Assembly (NCBI GenBank): GCA_019115995.1
Contig: DXCL01000046.1
Coordinates: 1-64,000, forward strand
Reading direction: 5' to 3'
DNA length: 64,000 bases
Source of the DNA: Candidatus Borkfalkia avistercoris
GTDB taxonomy: Bacteria; Bacillota; Clostridia; Christensenellales; Borkfalkiaceae
Shown: positions 27,253-36,827 of the stretch, in pieces
How positions within the stretch are numbered: position 1 is the first letter of the stretch
Layout of the letters: each line of letters opens with the position of its first letter
Translations under genes and position numbers: made by a program
The notes under the pieces: generated by a model
Told to the model about the DNA's origin: nothing
The model's input: only the letters and a program-made list of their open reading frames with translations
Databases searched by the model: none

Positions 27253-28689
27253 TTATACGCGCACTTCTCCGCTTTCTCCGAGCAAATCTTTGTGCTTTTC
27301 GAGGATCGGATCGATCTCGGCAGACAAAAACTCTTCTACCTGTTCGGGGCTCCTGCCGATAAAATTTTTCGCGTCAAGGATCCCGTCCAGCCTGTCTTTG
27401 ACAGCCGCAAACATGTCGTCCGCTTTAATGAGTTCGATCAGATTGTTTTCCTTTCCTTCCGCCTTGACGTTTTTGGAAGCCTCCATGGAATGCACGCGGA
27501 TACGCTCGTGCAGTTCCTGACGGTTGCCTCCAGCCTTTACGCATTCCATCATGATATTCTCCGTCGCCATGAACGGCAGTTCCGCCGCGATATGTTTGGC
27601 GATCACCTTCTCGTACACGACAAGATTTTCGGAAATATTCAGATACAAATTGAGGATCGCGTCTACGGACAGGAACGCCTGCGCAATGACGATGCGTTTG
27701 TTTGCGCTGTCGTCGAGCGTGCGCTCGAACCACTGCGTGGAGGCGGTTACCGCCGCGTTTACGGGAAGGCTGAGCACATAGCGCGCGAGCGAGCCCATAC
27801 GTTCGCTGCGCATCGGGTTGCGCTTGTACGCCATCGCGGAAGAACCGATCTGATGCTTTTCAAAGGGCTCCTCGACCTCTTTCATGTGCTGCAAAAGGCG
27901 AATGTCGTTGGAAAAGCGGTAGGCGCTCTGCGCGATCTGAGAAAGCACGCACAGCACGTTGTAATCGAATTTTCTCGGGTAGGTCTGCCCCGTCACGCCG
28001 TACACCTTATCATAGCCCAGCTTTGCAACGACACGCTTTTCGAGCTCGCGCACCTTCGCGCCGTCGCCCTCGAAAAGATCCAAAAAGCTCGCCTGCGTGC
28101 CCGTGGTGCCCTTGACCCCGCGAAGCTTTACCGTCTCTTTCAGGTGCATGAGCGAAATGTAGTCCATTTCCAGATCGGAAAGCCACAGCGTGGCGCGCTT
28201 GCCCACCGTGGTCAGCTGCGCGGGCTGCAAATGCGTAAAGCCGAGCGTAGGCAACGCTTTATATCTGCGCGCAAATACACGGAGCTTATCCATCACGTTC
28301 ACAAGTTTTTTGAGCACCATGCCGAGCGCGTCGTCGATGATGATGACCTCCGCATTGTCCGTCACATAGCAGGAAGTCGCGCCGAGATGGATAATACCCG
28401 CGGCCTTTTTCGCCTGCTTGCCGAAAGCCTTTACGTGCGCCATCACGTCGTGCCTTACTTCGCTTTCGAATTTGCGCGCGTCGTCGTAATTGATGTCGTC
28501 AGCATACTTTTTCATTTCGGCGATCTGCTCGTCGGTGATGTTGAGCCCCAGCTCTTTTTCCGCCTCCGCAAGAGCGATCCACAGTTTTCTCCAAAGGCGG
28601 AATTTTTTATCGTCGGAAAAACTTTCCGCCATCTCCCTGCTCGCGTAGCGGCTCAGCAAAGGATTTTCGTAAACGGACGTATCTGCCAT
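27253..28689 (-). CDS. purB: Adenylosuccinate lyase
   Basis: IGSSAMAYKRNPMRSERM signature. Confidence 0.96.
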   Translation of the reverse strand: MADTSVYENPLLSRYASREMAESFSDDKKFRLWRKLWIALAEAEKELGLNITDEQIAEMKKYADDINYDDARKFESEVRHDVMAHVKAFGKQAKKAAGIIHLGATSCYVTDNAEVIIIDDALGMVLKKLVNVMDKLRVFARRYKALPTLGFTHLQPAQLTTVGKRATLWLSDLEMDYISLMHLKETVKLRGVKGTTGTQASFLDLFEGDGAKVRELEKRVVAKLGYDKVYGVTGQTYPRKFDYNVLCVLSQIAQSAYRFSNDIRLLQHMKEVEEPFEKHQIGSSAMAYKRNPMRSERMGSLARYVLSLPVNAAVTASTQWFERTLDDSANKRIVIAQAFLSVDAILNLYLNISENLVVYEKVIAKHIAAELPFMATENIMMECVKAGGNRQELHERIRVHSMEASKNVKAEGKENNLIELIKADDMFAAVKDRLDGILDAKNFIGRSPEQVEEFLSAEIDPILEKHKDLLGESGEVRV

Positions 28690-28844
28690 AATATTTCTCC
28701 CGTAATAATGTTGTCAGATGTATTATACAATAAAAAACAAAAATTTTCCACCGAATCACGCGTACCCGCGCGACAAATTTGCCCGAAAACATCTGTTTTC
28801 GGGCAAAAATCGGGAGACGCACCGCACGGCCGTCTCCCGATCCG

Positions 28845-29066
28845 TTAAATATCCGTCTTGTCGAGAAGCTCTTTGAGCGTCTTTACCTCGTCGGGCGCCA
28901 ACGTTACCCCTTTGCCCATTCTCTCATGATCGGGGCTCCACGTACGAATATCGTACACCGGCTCGCGATCGTTCCAGCTCACGAGGTTGAGCTCCTTTGT
29001 CCAGCCGTTTGCCGATTCGCTGAGAACGCCCAGCTTTTCGGTGATCTCGTATTTCAGTTCTGCCAT
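28845..29066 (-). CDS. YdbC/PC4-like small protein
   Basis: MAELKYEITEKLGVLSESANGWTKELNLVSWNDREPVYDIRTWSPDHERMGKGVTL; start revised to 29066. Confidence 0.85.
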   Translation of the reverse strand: MAELKYEITEKLGVLSESANGWTKELNLVSWNDREPVYDIRTWSPDHERMGKGVTLAPDEVKTLKELLDKTDI

Positions 29067-29230
29067 GATATACCTCCTGTTTTCACCCTTTCGGATCGGC
29101 AATATTATAACATATATCCCTTATATTGTAAAGACTTTTTCCGAAAGGATAAAAAATAGCCCGTTTACAGGCGGTAAACGTAAAAATTTCTTAGCGACGG
29201 CAAATTTTGATGAAAACCGCCGATAAACGA

Positions 29231-29259
29231 TTGACAATTTTTTCCCTATCCTATATAAT
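29231..29259 (+). promoter_or_regulatory. Consensus promoter for tRNA-Thr
   Basis: TTGACA-17 nt-TATAAT. Confidence 0.88.
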
Positions 29260-29283
29260 AAATAAGCTTGTTTATATAAATTC

Positions 29284-29359
29284 GCTGATATGGCTCAGTA
29301 GGTAGAGCACGTCCTTGGTAAGGACGAGGTCGCGGGTTCAAATCCCGCTATCAGCTCCA
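29284..29359 (+). tRNA. tRNA-Thr (anticodon GGT)
   Basis: gctgata...cgtcc-ttGGTaa-ggacg...gcggg-ttcaaat-cccgc-tatcagc-t-cca. Confidence 0.95.
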
Positions 29360-29364
29360 TTTAC

Positions 29365-29479
29365 GGAACACCGAAAGAATTTCGGTGTTCCTTTTTTGTA
29401 TGGTAAAAACCCGCGGACTATCCGCGGGTTTTTACCATACAAAAAGCGGGCCCGCCGTACCCCGGCGGATCCGCTTTTT
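29365..29479. terminator. Three contiguous hairpins, including a perfect 25-bp inverted repeat
   Basis: 29365-29391 hairpin plus T6; 29393-29417/29421-29445 perfect 25-bp arms with 3-nt loop; 29441-29457/29463-29479 17-bp arms with 2 mismatches. Confidence 0.8.
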
Positions 29480-29619
29480 CACAAAATGCATGTCCGTAGC
29501 CGTATCCCGCGCGCGGCAGTCCTCCGGTATCGACTTTTCGCGCGCAGCCACCGATCGCAACGAATATTCATGATAAAAATTCAGCCCGTAAAACACAAAA
29601 GTCCGCGCCCGCGATACAC

Positions 29620-30052
29620 TTATAATATGACCATAACGACGGCGACCGATACGGCGACGGATACGATCAACCCAACCGCGCTGACGGCAACGGCGGCCCT
29701 ACCCACGCCCCTGTCGTTGAGCCTGCGCTGATAAATCCCGTAAAAAAGGCAAGTAAAAACGAGCCCGAAATAGAAAAACACCGCACCCGCAAAAAAAACG
29801 ATCGCCCCCCGCCAGAGAAAGAAACGGAAAACTCACGTCTCCGTCTCCGAGACGGGCGCTGAGCATATTTTCCGCACAAAGAGAACCTAAAACCGCAAGC
29901 AGAATCGTAAAGAGCGTACCGATACAAGCCAATACGATCCCCTTAACGCCAAGGCGAACAAGCTGTGGCCTGTCCTCCCTTTCACTCAATCTCCGAAACT
30001 GCGCACCCGGTCCGAAGAGCCGCATAAAAACAGATCTTTTTACAGCAGACAT
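29620..30052 (-). pseudogene. DUF4190-like small membrane protein with an apparent frameshift
   Basis: N-terminal frame LGVKGIVLACIGTLFTILLAVLGSLCAEN breaks; a second frame continues GAIVFFAGAVFFYFGLVFTCLFYGIYQRRLNDRGVGRAAVAVSAVGLIVSVAVSVAVVMVIL* near a C6 run (29805-29810) and an A8 run. Confidence 0.55.
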
Positions 30053-30124
30053 ATCCCCCCTCCTTATATTTTGATGCGTTTAGTTTATCATAAAAAGGGG
30101 CGGCGAGTCAACCGTTATGTGTTT

Positions 30125-30397
30125 TTATGCAATTTTTTCCTTTTCGAATACGGAAAGCACATATTCGGCGATCTCGCAGTCCTGCTCCTCCGTTCCGCCG
30201 CCGACGCCTATGCCGCCCGCGATCTTCCCGCCAACAAACAGCGGATAGCCGCCCGCCACGAGAGTGATCCTGCGATCGTTCGATTGTATCGCCATCAAAG
30301 AGCCGCCCTCCGCCGCGCACAGCGCGCGCAGGCGCCCCGCCAATTTATGTACGCTGCGGCAACCCGCCATAGCAAATCCCTCCTTTTCGGATATCAC
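30125..30397 (-). CDS. GlcG/HbpS-family heme-binding-like protein, short
   Basis: GGYPLFVGGKIAGGIGVGGGTEEQDCEIAEYVL. Confidence 0.75.
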   Translation of the reverse strand: MISEKEGFAMAGCRSVHKLAGRLRALCAAEGGSLMAIQSNDRRITLVAGGYPLFVGGKIAGGIGVGGGTEEQDCEIAEYVLSVFEKEKIA

Positions 30398-30536
30398 CTG
30401 CCTTTCCGCGTTTTCGCACCGCGCTCAGGCAAGTCCGTTTTATTTTTACCCTGCTATCTTTCTTTTTGCGCGCACCCTCTTGCACGCCGCGCGCTTTTTT
30501 GCTATAATAGAATAAAAAAGCGCGAAACAAGGCGAT

Positions 30537-31412
30537 ATGGATACAAACAATTTTATGCAGGAATATTTCAGAATGGGCGAACGCTCCAAGGAAGAGCTCA
30601 TCTATGTATTCAACAAGTCCGACGCGCTCCCGCTCAACATCGACTGCGCCGGCATCACCGATCCCATGCCGGGGTATTTCATCGAGCGCGGCGGCGCGCG
30701 CTTCTTCGTATTCGAGCAGGTACTCGAAGGCAAGGGTACCCTGATCTATAACGGCGTAAAACACGAACTTTCGGCAGGCGATTTTTACTGCCTCGAACCG
30801 AACACCCGCCAGCATTATTACTCCGACGCGAAAGATCCCATGAAAAAAATATGGATCAACTTTTATTGCGATTTTTTCTCTGCGGCGTTCGAGGCGATGC
30901 ATATTGCGGGCACGGGAGTCTTTCACGGCTTTAACGCCGCCGACAAAATGACGCAGATCTATTCCCTCGTAAAGCGCTCGCCCGACAACGAAGCGATCGC
31001 TTATCCCGTCATGAATATCCTCTTTTCCATACTCTCCGACCTCGGCCGCTTCGCAGGACGGGAACGGGAAACCGTAAAGATCTCCGAAACGGCGAAGCAG
31101 ACGAAATTCCTGCTCAACGAATCCCTCACCAAAAAGATCTCCGTCGAGGATATTTCCGCCAAACTGTATAAATCGAAGTCGCAGATCAACCGAGATTTTG
31201 TAAAATATTACGGCACTACGCCCTATAAATACCTGCTCGACAGGCGCATTGAGCTTGCAAAATTCATGCTCGTGAACACAAATATGCCCGTCATGGAGAT
31301 CTCGGACGCGCTCGTTTTTGCAGACGAACACTATTTTTGCACGATTTTTAAGGAAAAATGCGGCATGACGCCGGGGCAATTCCGCCAAAGCCGCAGCGAA
31401 GCGCCGCTGTAA
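30537..31412 (+). CDS. AraC-family transcriptional regulator
   Basis: Cupin-like N-terminus; AraC HTH ISVEDISAKLYKSKSQINRDFVKYYGTTPYKYLLDRRIELAKFML. Confidence 0.92.
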   Translation: MDTNNFMQEYFRMGERSKEELIYVFNKSDALPLNIDCAGITDPMPGYFIERGGARFFVFEQVLEGKGTLIYNGVKHELSAGDFYCLEPNTRQHYYSDAKDPMKKIWINFYCDFFSAAFEAMHIAGTGVFHGFNAADKMTQIYSLVKRSPDNEAIAYPVMNILFSILSDLGRFAGRERETVKISETAKQTKFLLNESLTKKISVEDISAKLYKSKSQINRDFVKYYGTTPYKYLLDRRIELAKFMLVNTNMPVMEISDALVFADEHYFCTIFKEKCGMTPGQFRQSRSEAPL

Positions 31413-31552
31413 CACAACTATCCGTATATACCATGTCCGCCGCGCGGCAACGCGCGGCGGCATTTTTTATTCAGATTCCGAAAGCGCTTTCCGCGCGCGT
31501 CTTTCGGTCGTCGAATGCACAGCGGCCCGCGCTTATCCCCGTGCCCGCGTTC

Positions 31553-32575
31553 TCACATATTCTCGCGGAGGAACCCCGCGATGCGCCGCATCACGGCGTC
31601 GTCCTCCTGCGTGACGGCGGCATAATCCACTTCTTTATACATGCGCGCGGCCTGCACCTTATCCTTTTTGGCGATCTTTGCAATGGAACCGAACGTTTCG
31701 TGCAGCGCCCGCTCCGCCTCGTTCGTCAGATATACGTTGTGCCCTTTATCGGGAAAGGTCTCACCTTTTACAAAAGGATTTTCCTTCAATGCGCGCAGGA
31801 TCTTTTTACCGTTCCAGCGGTAACGCACCGTCGCGTCCTTCTCTCCGTATAAAAGATAGATCGGCTTTTTAATGTTTCTGAGTGAAACGCTCGAACGTCT
31901 GCCCCGCTTCATGCCCGACCGCGCAAGGCTGCGGCGGGCGATCGCCGCAGCCGCAACCGCACGAAGGGGCGCGCACGCGCCGAAAATATTTTGCGCGAGC
32001 ACCTGCGAACCGCTTTCAAAGCCGCACATCGCCACGGCACAGCAAACGCCGTCCGCAAGCGGAAAAGCGTTCATCACGGAAAAACCGCCCCACGAATGCC
32101 CCACAAACGCCTTTTTCAAGTACTTGAGCCGCTCGTCGCGGGAGGCAAACTCCGCCGCGGCAACAAGATCGCATACGCCGCGGTCAAAGCAGCCCAGCCG
32201 ATCCCCATCGCTGCTCATGCACCCCGCATTGTCGAAGGCGAGCACTTTAAATCCTTCCTTCGTCAGCCGGTCTATCTCCGTCGTATACGAGGTATGCCCC
32301 GCCCCGAAGCCGTGCGAAAAGATCACCGCGCCCGCGCAGGAAAGCTCCCGCGAGTAAATGAATCCACGCAAGGTCTCTTTTCCGGAAAGGAATGACACGG
32401 GCTCCGCACGCAGCCCGTCAAAATCCTCTGCCGTAAAATACTTTACGTTCGGATTGCCGTCGTATCTGCGGCCGTAAATTTTATGTACTGCATACAGCCC
32501 CGCCGCGGCAGCCGCCGCAACCGCAAGAATGGCGGCTGCCACAACCGCCACAATCAACCAACACCACCAAAACAT
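31553..32575 (-). CDS. Alpha/beta hydrolase with N-terminal TM segment
   Basis: SHGFGAGHTSY, GHSWGGFS, DKGHNVYLT. Confidence 0.88.
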   Translation of the reverse strand: MFWWCWLIVAVVAAAILAVAAAAAAGLYAVHKIYGRRYDGNPNVKYFTAEDFDGLRAEPVSFLSGKETLRGFIYSRELSCAGAVIFSHGFGAGHTSYTTEIDRLTKEGFKVLAFDNAGCMSSDGDRLGCFDRGVCDLVAAAEFASRDERLKYLKKAFVGHSWGGFSVMNAFPLADGVCCAVAMCGFESGSQVLAQNIFGACAPLRAVAAAAIARRSLARSGMKRGRRSSVSLRNIKKPIYLLYGEKDATVRYRWNGKKILRALKENPFVKGETFPDKGHNVYLTNEAERALHETFGSIAKIAKKDKVQAARMYKEVDYAAVTQEDDAVMRRIAGFLRENM

Positions 32576-32792
32576 TTGTCCGTCTCCCGTTGTTTGCTTT
32601 CCCGTTCATTATAAAACGAAACGCGGCAAAAGTCAAATCAGCCAAATCTCTCCAAAGCGCGCAAACACAGGAAAAATAGCTGTTTATGTCACGCATAGTA
32701 CACGATAAATGGCGATTTTTGCCGATTTTAGTAAAATTTTTGCATTGATTTTTTCACATATTTCCTGTATTATATACGCCGGAGGTAGAGAT

Positions 32793-33734
32793 ATGAAAAA
32801 ATCAATTTTAAGAGCGGCGTCACTGTTTCTTTCGATCGCTCTGACGGCAACGTTCGGCTTTTTGACCTATTTTATCATCGCAAGTTCACTCGAAAAGGGA
32901 AATTCGATCGAATCCCCCCTTCCCGAGGAAGACAACATTCACGATAACGGCGGCGTTTCGGAAGATTTGCCCGAAGCGCCCGAAACGGGCGGAAACGGCG
33001 GCGGGTCAACCCCGCCCGAAGCTCTGCCGCCCGAAGAGAACGGAGAGGGTATCGAAGAAGATGCACCGGCAGACGAAGACGAAGAAAAAAAGCACGGCAG
33101 CCAATACATCCGAGCAAAAACGAGCGGGCTGAACGTGCGCAGCGGCCCCGGAACGAATTATACGTCCCTCGGGTCTCTGGACAAAAACGACATGCTCATT
33201 TACAAGGGTAAAACAGGCAGCTGGTACATCACGGAATTCCGCAGCAAAACCGCCTATGTAAGCGCCGGCAACGCGTATACCGAGCTCTATGAAATGGAGC
33301 ACGAGATCGACGAGAAGATCGAAAGAGTCATCGAAGAAGGATATAAACTTCTCGGGCACCCCTACGTTTACGGCGCGGTGCGACTGCACGACGGCAAAGG
33401 CAATTTCCTTAAAAATTTCGACGCCGCCAAATACGATTGCTCTTCCCTGATGCAGTACATCTACTATTACGGCGCTGACGTCATTTTAGACGTTACCACC
33501 CGCACGCAGGTCGTACAGGGCAAACACGTTGCCAGGAGCGATTTAAAGCGCGGAGATCTCATGTTCTTCACGAATTCTTCCCGATACAATAAGACGGGCG
33601 TGGAGCGCATCGGGCACGTGGCGCTGTATCTCGGCGACAATTATATCCTGCACACCGCGACCGACCACGCCGTGATAGAACCCATCTCAACGCAGCGCTG
33701 GAACTATTACATCGAATCCCGCAGGGTCGCCTGA
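32793..33734 (+). CDS. C40-family peptidase (SH3b + NlpC/P60), cell-wall hydrolase
   Basis: SH3b SGLNVRSGPGTNYTSLG; NlpC/P60 YDCSSLMQYIYYYG...GDLMFF...IGHVALYLG. Confidence 0.92.
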   Translation: MKKSILRAASLFLSIALTATFGFLTYFIIASSLEKGNSIESPLPEEDNIHDNGGVSEDLPEAPETGGNGGGSTPPEALPPEENGEGIEEDAPADEDEEKKHGSQYIRAKTSGLNVRSGPGTNYTSLGSLDKNDMLIYKGKTGSWYITEFRSKTAYVSAGNAYTELYEMEHEIDEKIERVIEEGYKLLGHPYVYGAVRLHDGKGNFLKNFDAAKYDCSSLMQYIYYYGADVILDVTTRTQVVQGKHVARSDLKRGDLMFFTNSSRYNKTGVERIGHVALYLGDNYILHTATDHAVIEPISTQRWNYYIESRRVA

Positions 33735-33884
33735 CCGTTTGGCGGCATTCCGCATAAGGCGGCACCATGCCTGCAAAGCGGGCGATACGCAGCGCATGCG
33801 AAATAGAGCCTGCAAAAAGTTTTGCCCGTAAAAACGCGCCCGTGCCGATAAATCGGCACGGGCGCGTAAGCTTTACCCAATCGA

Positions 33885-34556
33885 TCACAGCAGGCGCACG
33901 TCGTTGATGATGAGCACAAATTTTCTCCCCAAAAAATCCGCCGCGCGGCGGCACAGCTGCATTCTTCCGAAGTAGATCTCGAAATAATCCATAACGGGGC
34001 ACTTATCCGTATCAATAACGATATTCAGAATGATCTCCCCCGTTTGCTGATCGACATATACGGCGGATTTTTCCGCTGCGAGATTCACGCGGTCGTGTAT
34101 ATTCAGGCTTTCCGTATTCATACGGGTGGTATTGGCTCGAACGCGGCTCTTATGCACGTCCGCCTTGTCTGCCAAGATCAGAGCGGAGGTTATGTCGCTC
34201 ACGGGAAGCCCCTCGTGCTCGTCGTGATTGCCGATCGCCATCATCACGTCGGCGGCGTCCATATAAGACATCCCCATGCGCGTCAGTATCTTATATGCGA
34301 GGATCGCGCCGCTCTGCGCGTGATTGTCTCTGTTGATGCTGTTGCCGATGTCGTGAAGGTATCCTGCGATCTTTGCGAGTTCCACCCTGTGCTCGTCCGC
34401 TCCGATGCCCCGCAATATCTCGCCCGCCCAGTTGCTCACGATGCTCGAATGGCGCACCGAGTGCTCGGTAAAACCGAGCGCCTCGATCTGATTTTCCGCC
34501 ATATACATGATCGCCTTTACTTCTTCGTCTTTTTTGACATCTGCTACCGTAATCAA
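33885..34556 (-). CDS. HD-domain phosphohydrolase
   Basis: VRHSSIVSNWAG...GYLHDIGNSINRDNHAQ...NHDEHEG. Confidence 0.88.
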   Translation of the reverse strand: MITVADVKKDEEVKAIMYMAENQIEALGFTEHSVRHSSIVSNWAGEILRGIGADEHRVELAKIAGYLHDIGNSINRDNHAQSGAILAYKILTRMGMSYMDAADVMMAIGNHDEHEGLPVSDITSALILADKADVHKSRVRANTTRMNTESLNIHDRVNLAAEKSAVYVDQQTGEIILNIVIDTDKCPVMDYFEIYFGRMQLCRRAADFLGRKFVLIINDVRLL

Positions 34557-34559
34557 AAT

Positions 34560-35486
34560 TTATTTAAACTCCTCTACCGTAAGGTTTGCGTAGATCTCGT
34601 CGTATTTCTCCTTCGTAAAGGATATCTGCCCGAAGGTCGTTACCGTCGCCGTGCCAGCCGCAACGCCCGCGCGGAGAATGTCAGGCAGATCAGCCCCCTG
34701 TTCGAGCAACATGCTCGCGGCCGCGAGCATGCCGTCTCCCGCGCCGACCGTAGAATTGACCGCCACGTTGATGCTGCGGCAGTAATAATTTTTCGAACCG
34801 TCCGTAATGATCGCGCCGCGCTTGCCGAGCGACAAAAGCACCCGTTTCGCGCCCTTATCGATCAGCGTCCTGCATCCCTTCAAAAGGTCTTCTCTGGAAC
34901 GGAATTCCTGTCCCAGCGTGTTCTGCAACTCATCTTTGTTCGGCTTGACGAGATCCATTCCCGCCTGCAACGCCGCCAGAAGTCTCGGGCCGTCGCAATC
35001 GGCGACCTTCAATTTTCCGTCCGGCACCGCATTGAACAGGCGGATATAATAATCGCTTTCGATGCCGCGGGGAAGGCTTCCGGAAATCACGACCACGTCG
35101 CTCCTCTTGCTGAGGTTGGCAACGAGGTCTACAAGCTCCGCCTGCTTGTTCTCCGCAATCGGCTCGCCCACGTCGTTGACTTCCGTGAGCATAGACTTGT
35201 TGTCGATAAATTTATAATTTTCTCTGACCCGCCCGCGATTCCAGATAAATACGCTGGACACCCCTTCCCGGTCGAGCGCCTGTTCGAAGAGCGATCCGTT
35301 TTCGTTGTACATGAATCCCGTTGCGTGGCTCTGCCCGCGCAGCCGCGCCACCCCTATGGCAACGTTCAGCGCCTTACCCGTAAAACTGAGCGTCTTGTTT
35401 TTAACGTGGTTGAGCTTTCCGACATTCAACGCATCGACCTCAATGGTGACGTCTGTGCAGGGATTGAGACATACTGTAAGGATCAT
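34560..35486 (-). CDS. 1-phosphofructokinase / PfkB-family sugar kinase
   Basis: TVCLNPCTDVTIEV; C-terminal NSTVGAGDGMLAA. Confidence 0.92.
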   Translation of the reverse strand: MILTVCLNPCTDVTIEVDALNVGKLNHVKNKTLSFTGKALNVAIGVARLRGQSHATGFMYNENGSLFEQALDREGVSSVFIWNRGRVRENYKFIDNKSMLTEVNDVGEPIAENKQAELVDLVANLSKRSDVVVISGSLPRGIESDYYIRLFNAVPDGKLKVADCDGPRLLAALQAGMDLVKPNKDELQNTLGQEFRSREDLLKGCRTLIDKGAKRVLLSLGKRGAIITDGSKNYYCRSINVAVNSTVGAGDGMLAAASMLLEQGADLPDILRAGVAAGTATVTTFGQISFTKEKYDEIYANLTVEEFK

Positions 35487-35710
35487 TTTCGTATCACTCC
35501 GTTTTAGTATAGACTAAAAAGTTTTTTTCATACCGCGCGCCGCACGCGATCGCGGCGGGCGCTTCGCTTTCTCTATTTATTATATTACACATTTCGGATT
35601 ATTTCAAGACTAATTTGGAAATTTTTTCACATTTTTTTTGGAAATTTTGCAAAAAAGAGTCCAAAAAAGGGAGCCGATCCGAAATCAGCTCCCCCAATCA
35701 TTCAAAACCG

Positions 35711-36673
35711 TTACATGGAAATCATTTGCAGCGTTTCATAAAGCTCGTAATTGAACTTCTTTTTCATGCTGACCGCCTCGATGATGTCGAGGTCGATGAT
35801 CTCGTTTTTGTGAATGCCGACGACGCGGTTGCCGATGCCGTCTTTGAGCAGGCGCACCGCCTTGTTGCCGAACTGTGCCGCGAGCATTCTGTCTGCCATC
35901 GACGGCGAGCCGCCGCGCTGCACGTGGCCGATCGTGGTACCGCGCACCGAATAAGTCGTCATAGACTGCAATTTTTTGGAAAACTCTTCGCTCGTGGAAA
36001 CGCCTTCCGCCAAAATAATGATGTTGGAATGCTTCCCGTTCGCGCGGCTGCGGTTGATGCGCAGAACGATGTCTTCCATATCGTAAGAGATCTCCGGAAC
36101 GACGATGATCTCCGCGCCGCTGGCGATGCCGGAATAGAGCGCGATATCTCCGCAGCGCCTGCCCATGACCTCCACCACACTGATGCGCTCGTGCGAAGTC
36201 ATTGTGTCGCGAAGCTTATTGATGATGTCGAGACAGGTGTTTACCGCCGTGTCGAACCCGAGCGTATAATCGGTATATTCGAGGTCGTTGTCGATGGTGC
36301 CGGGGATCCCGATGGTCGGAATGCCGTAATCCTCGCTGAGGCACTTCGCCCCCTTGAACGAACCGTCGCCGCCGATGACGACAAGCCCCTCTATGCCGCG
36401 GGCATTCAGCGTTTTGACCGCCTGCTTCTGCCCCTCCACCGTATACATTTCCACGCACCTCGCCGTCCTGAGCATGGTGCCGCCGCGCTGCACGATGTCG
36501 GAAACGCTGCGCATGCCCATCTCGACCATATCGTCATTGATGAGTCCGGCATATCCCTGATGGATCCCGAACACCTCCATGCCGAAATATTTAGCCGTCC
36601 TGACGACCGCCCTGATGCAGGCATTCATTCCGGGCGCGTCTCCGCCGCTCGTCAAAACACCGATTCTCTTCAT
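35711..36673 (-). CDS. pfkA: ATP-dependent 6-phosphofructokinase
   Basis: MKRIGVLTSGGDAPGMNACIRAVVR; VIGGDGSFKGA; GTIDNDL. Confidence 0.97.
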   Translation of the reverse strand: MKRIGVLTSGGDAPGMNACIRAVVRTAKYFGMEVFGIHQGYAGLINDDMVEMGMRSVSDIVQRGGTMLRTARCVEMYTVEGQKQAVKTLNARGIEGLVVIGGDGSFKGAKCLSEDYGIPTIGIPGTIDNDLEYTDYTLGFDTAVNTCLDIINKLRDTMTSHERISVVEVMGRRCGDIALYSGIASGAEIIVVPEISYDMEDIVLRINRSRANGKHSNIIILAEGVSTSEEFSKKLQSMTTYSVRGTTIGHVQRGGSPSMADRMLAAQFGNKAVRLLKDGIGNRVVGIHKNEIIDLDIIEAVSMKKKFNYELYETLQMISM

Positions 36674-36827
36674 AACTATCTCCTCCAAACGGAGCGAAAA
36701 ACCGCCCCGGTAAAAATTTGACCGACTGCTCCCTTATTATACCAAATCCGCCTTAAAAACAAAAGTATTTTCATATAGTCGGGGAAATTTTTAGCGAAAC
36801 GTTCATTTTTTGCAAAAAACCGCGATT

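Noticed and set aside
27292-28848. 518-aa plus-strand ORF
   Set aside because: Antisense shadow of purB.
30345-31463. 372-aa minus-strand ORF
   Set aside because: Antisense to the AraC regulator, which has clear family motifs.
34044-35507. 487-aa plus-strand ORF
   Set aside because: Antisense to the HD and PfkB genes.
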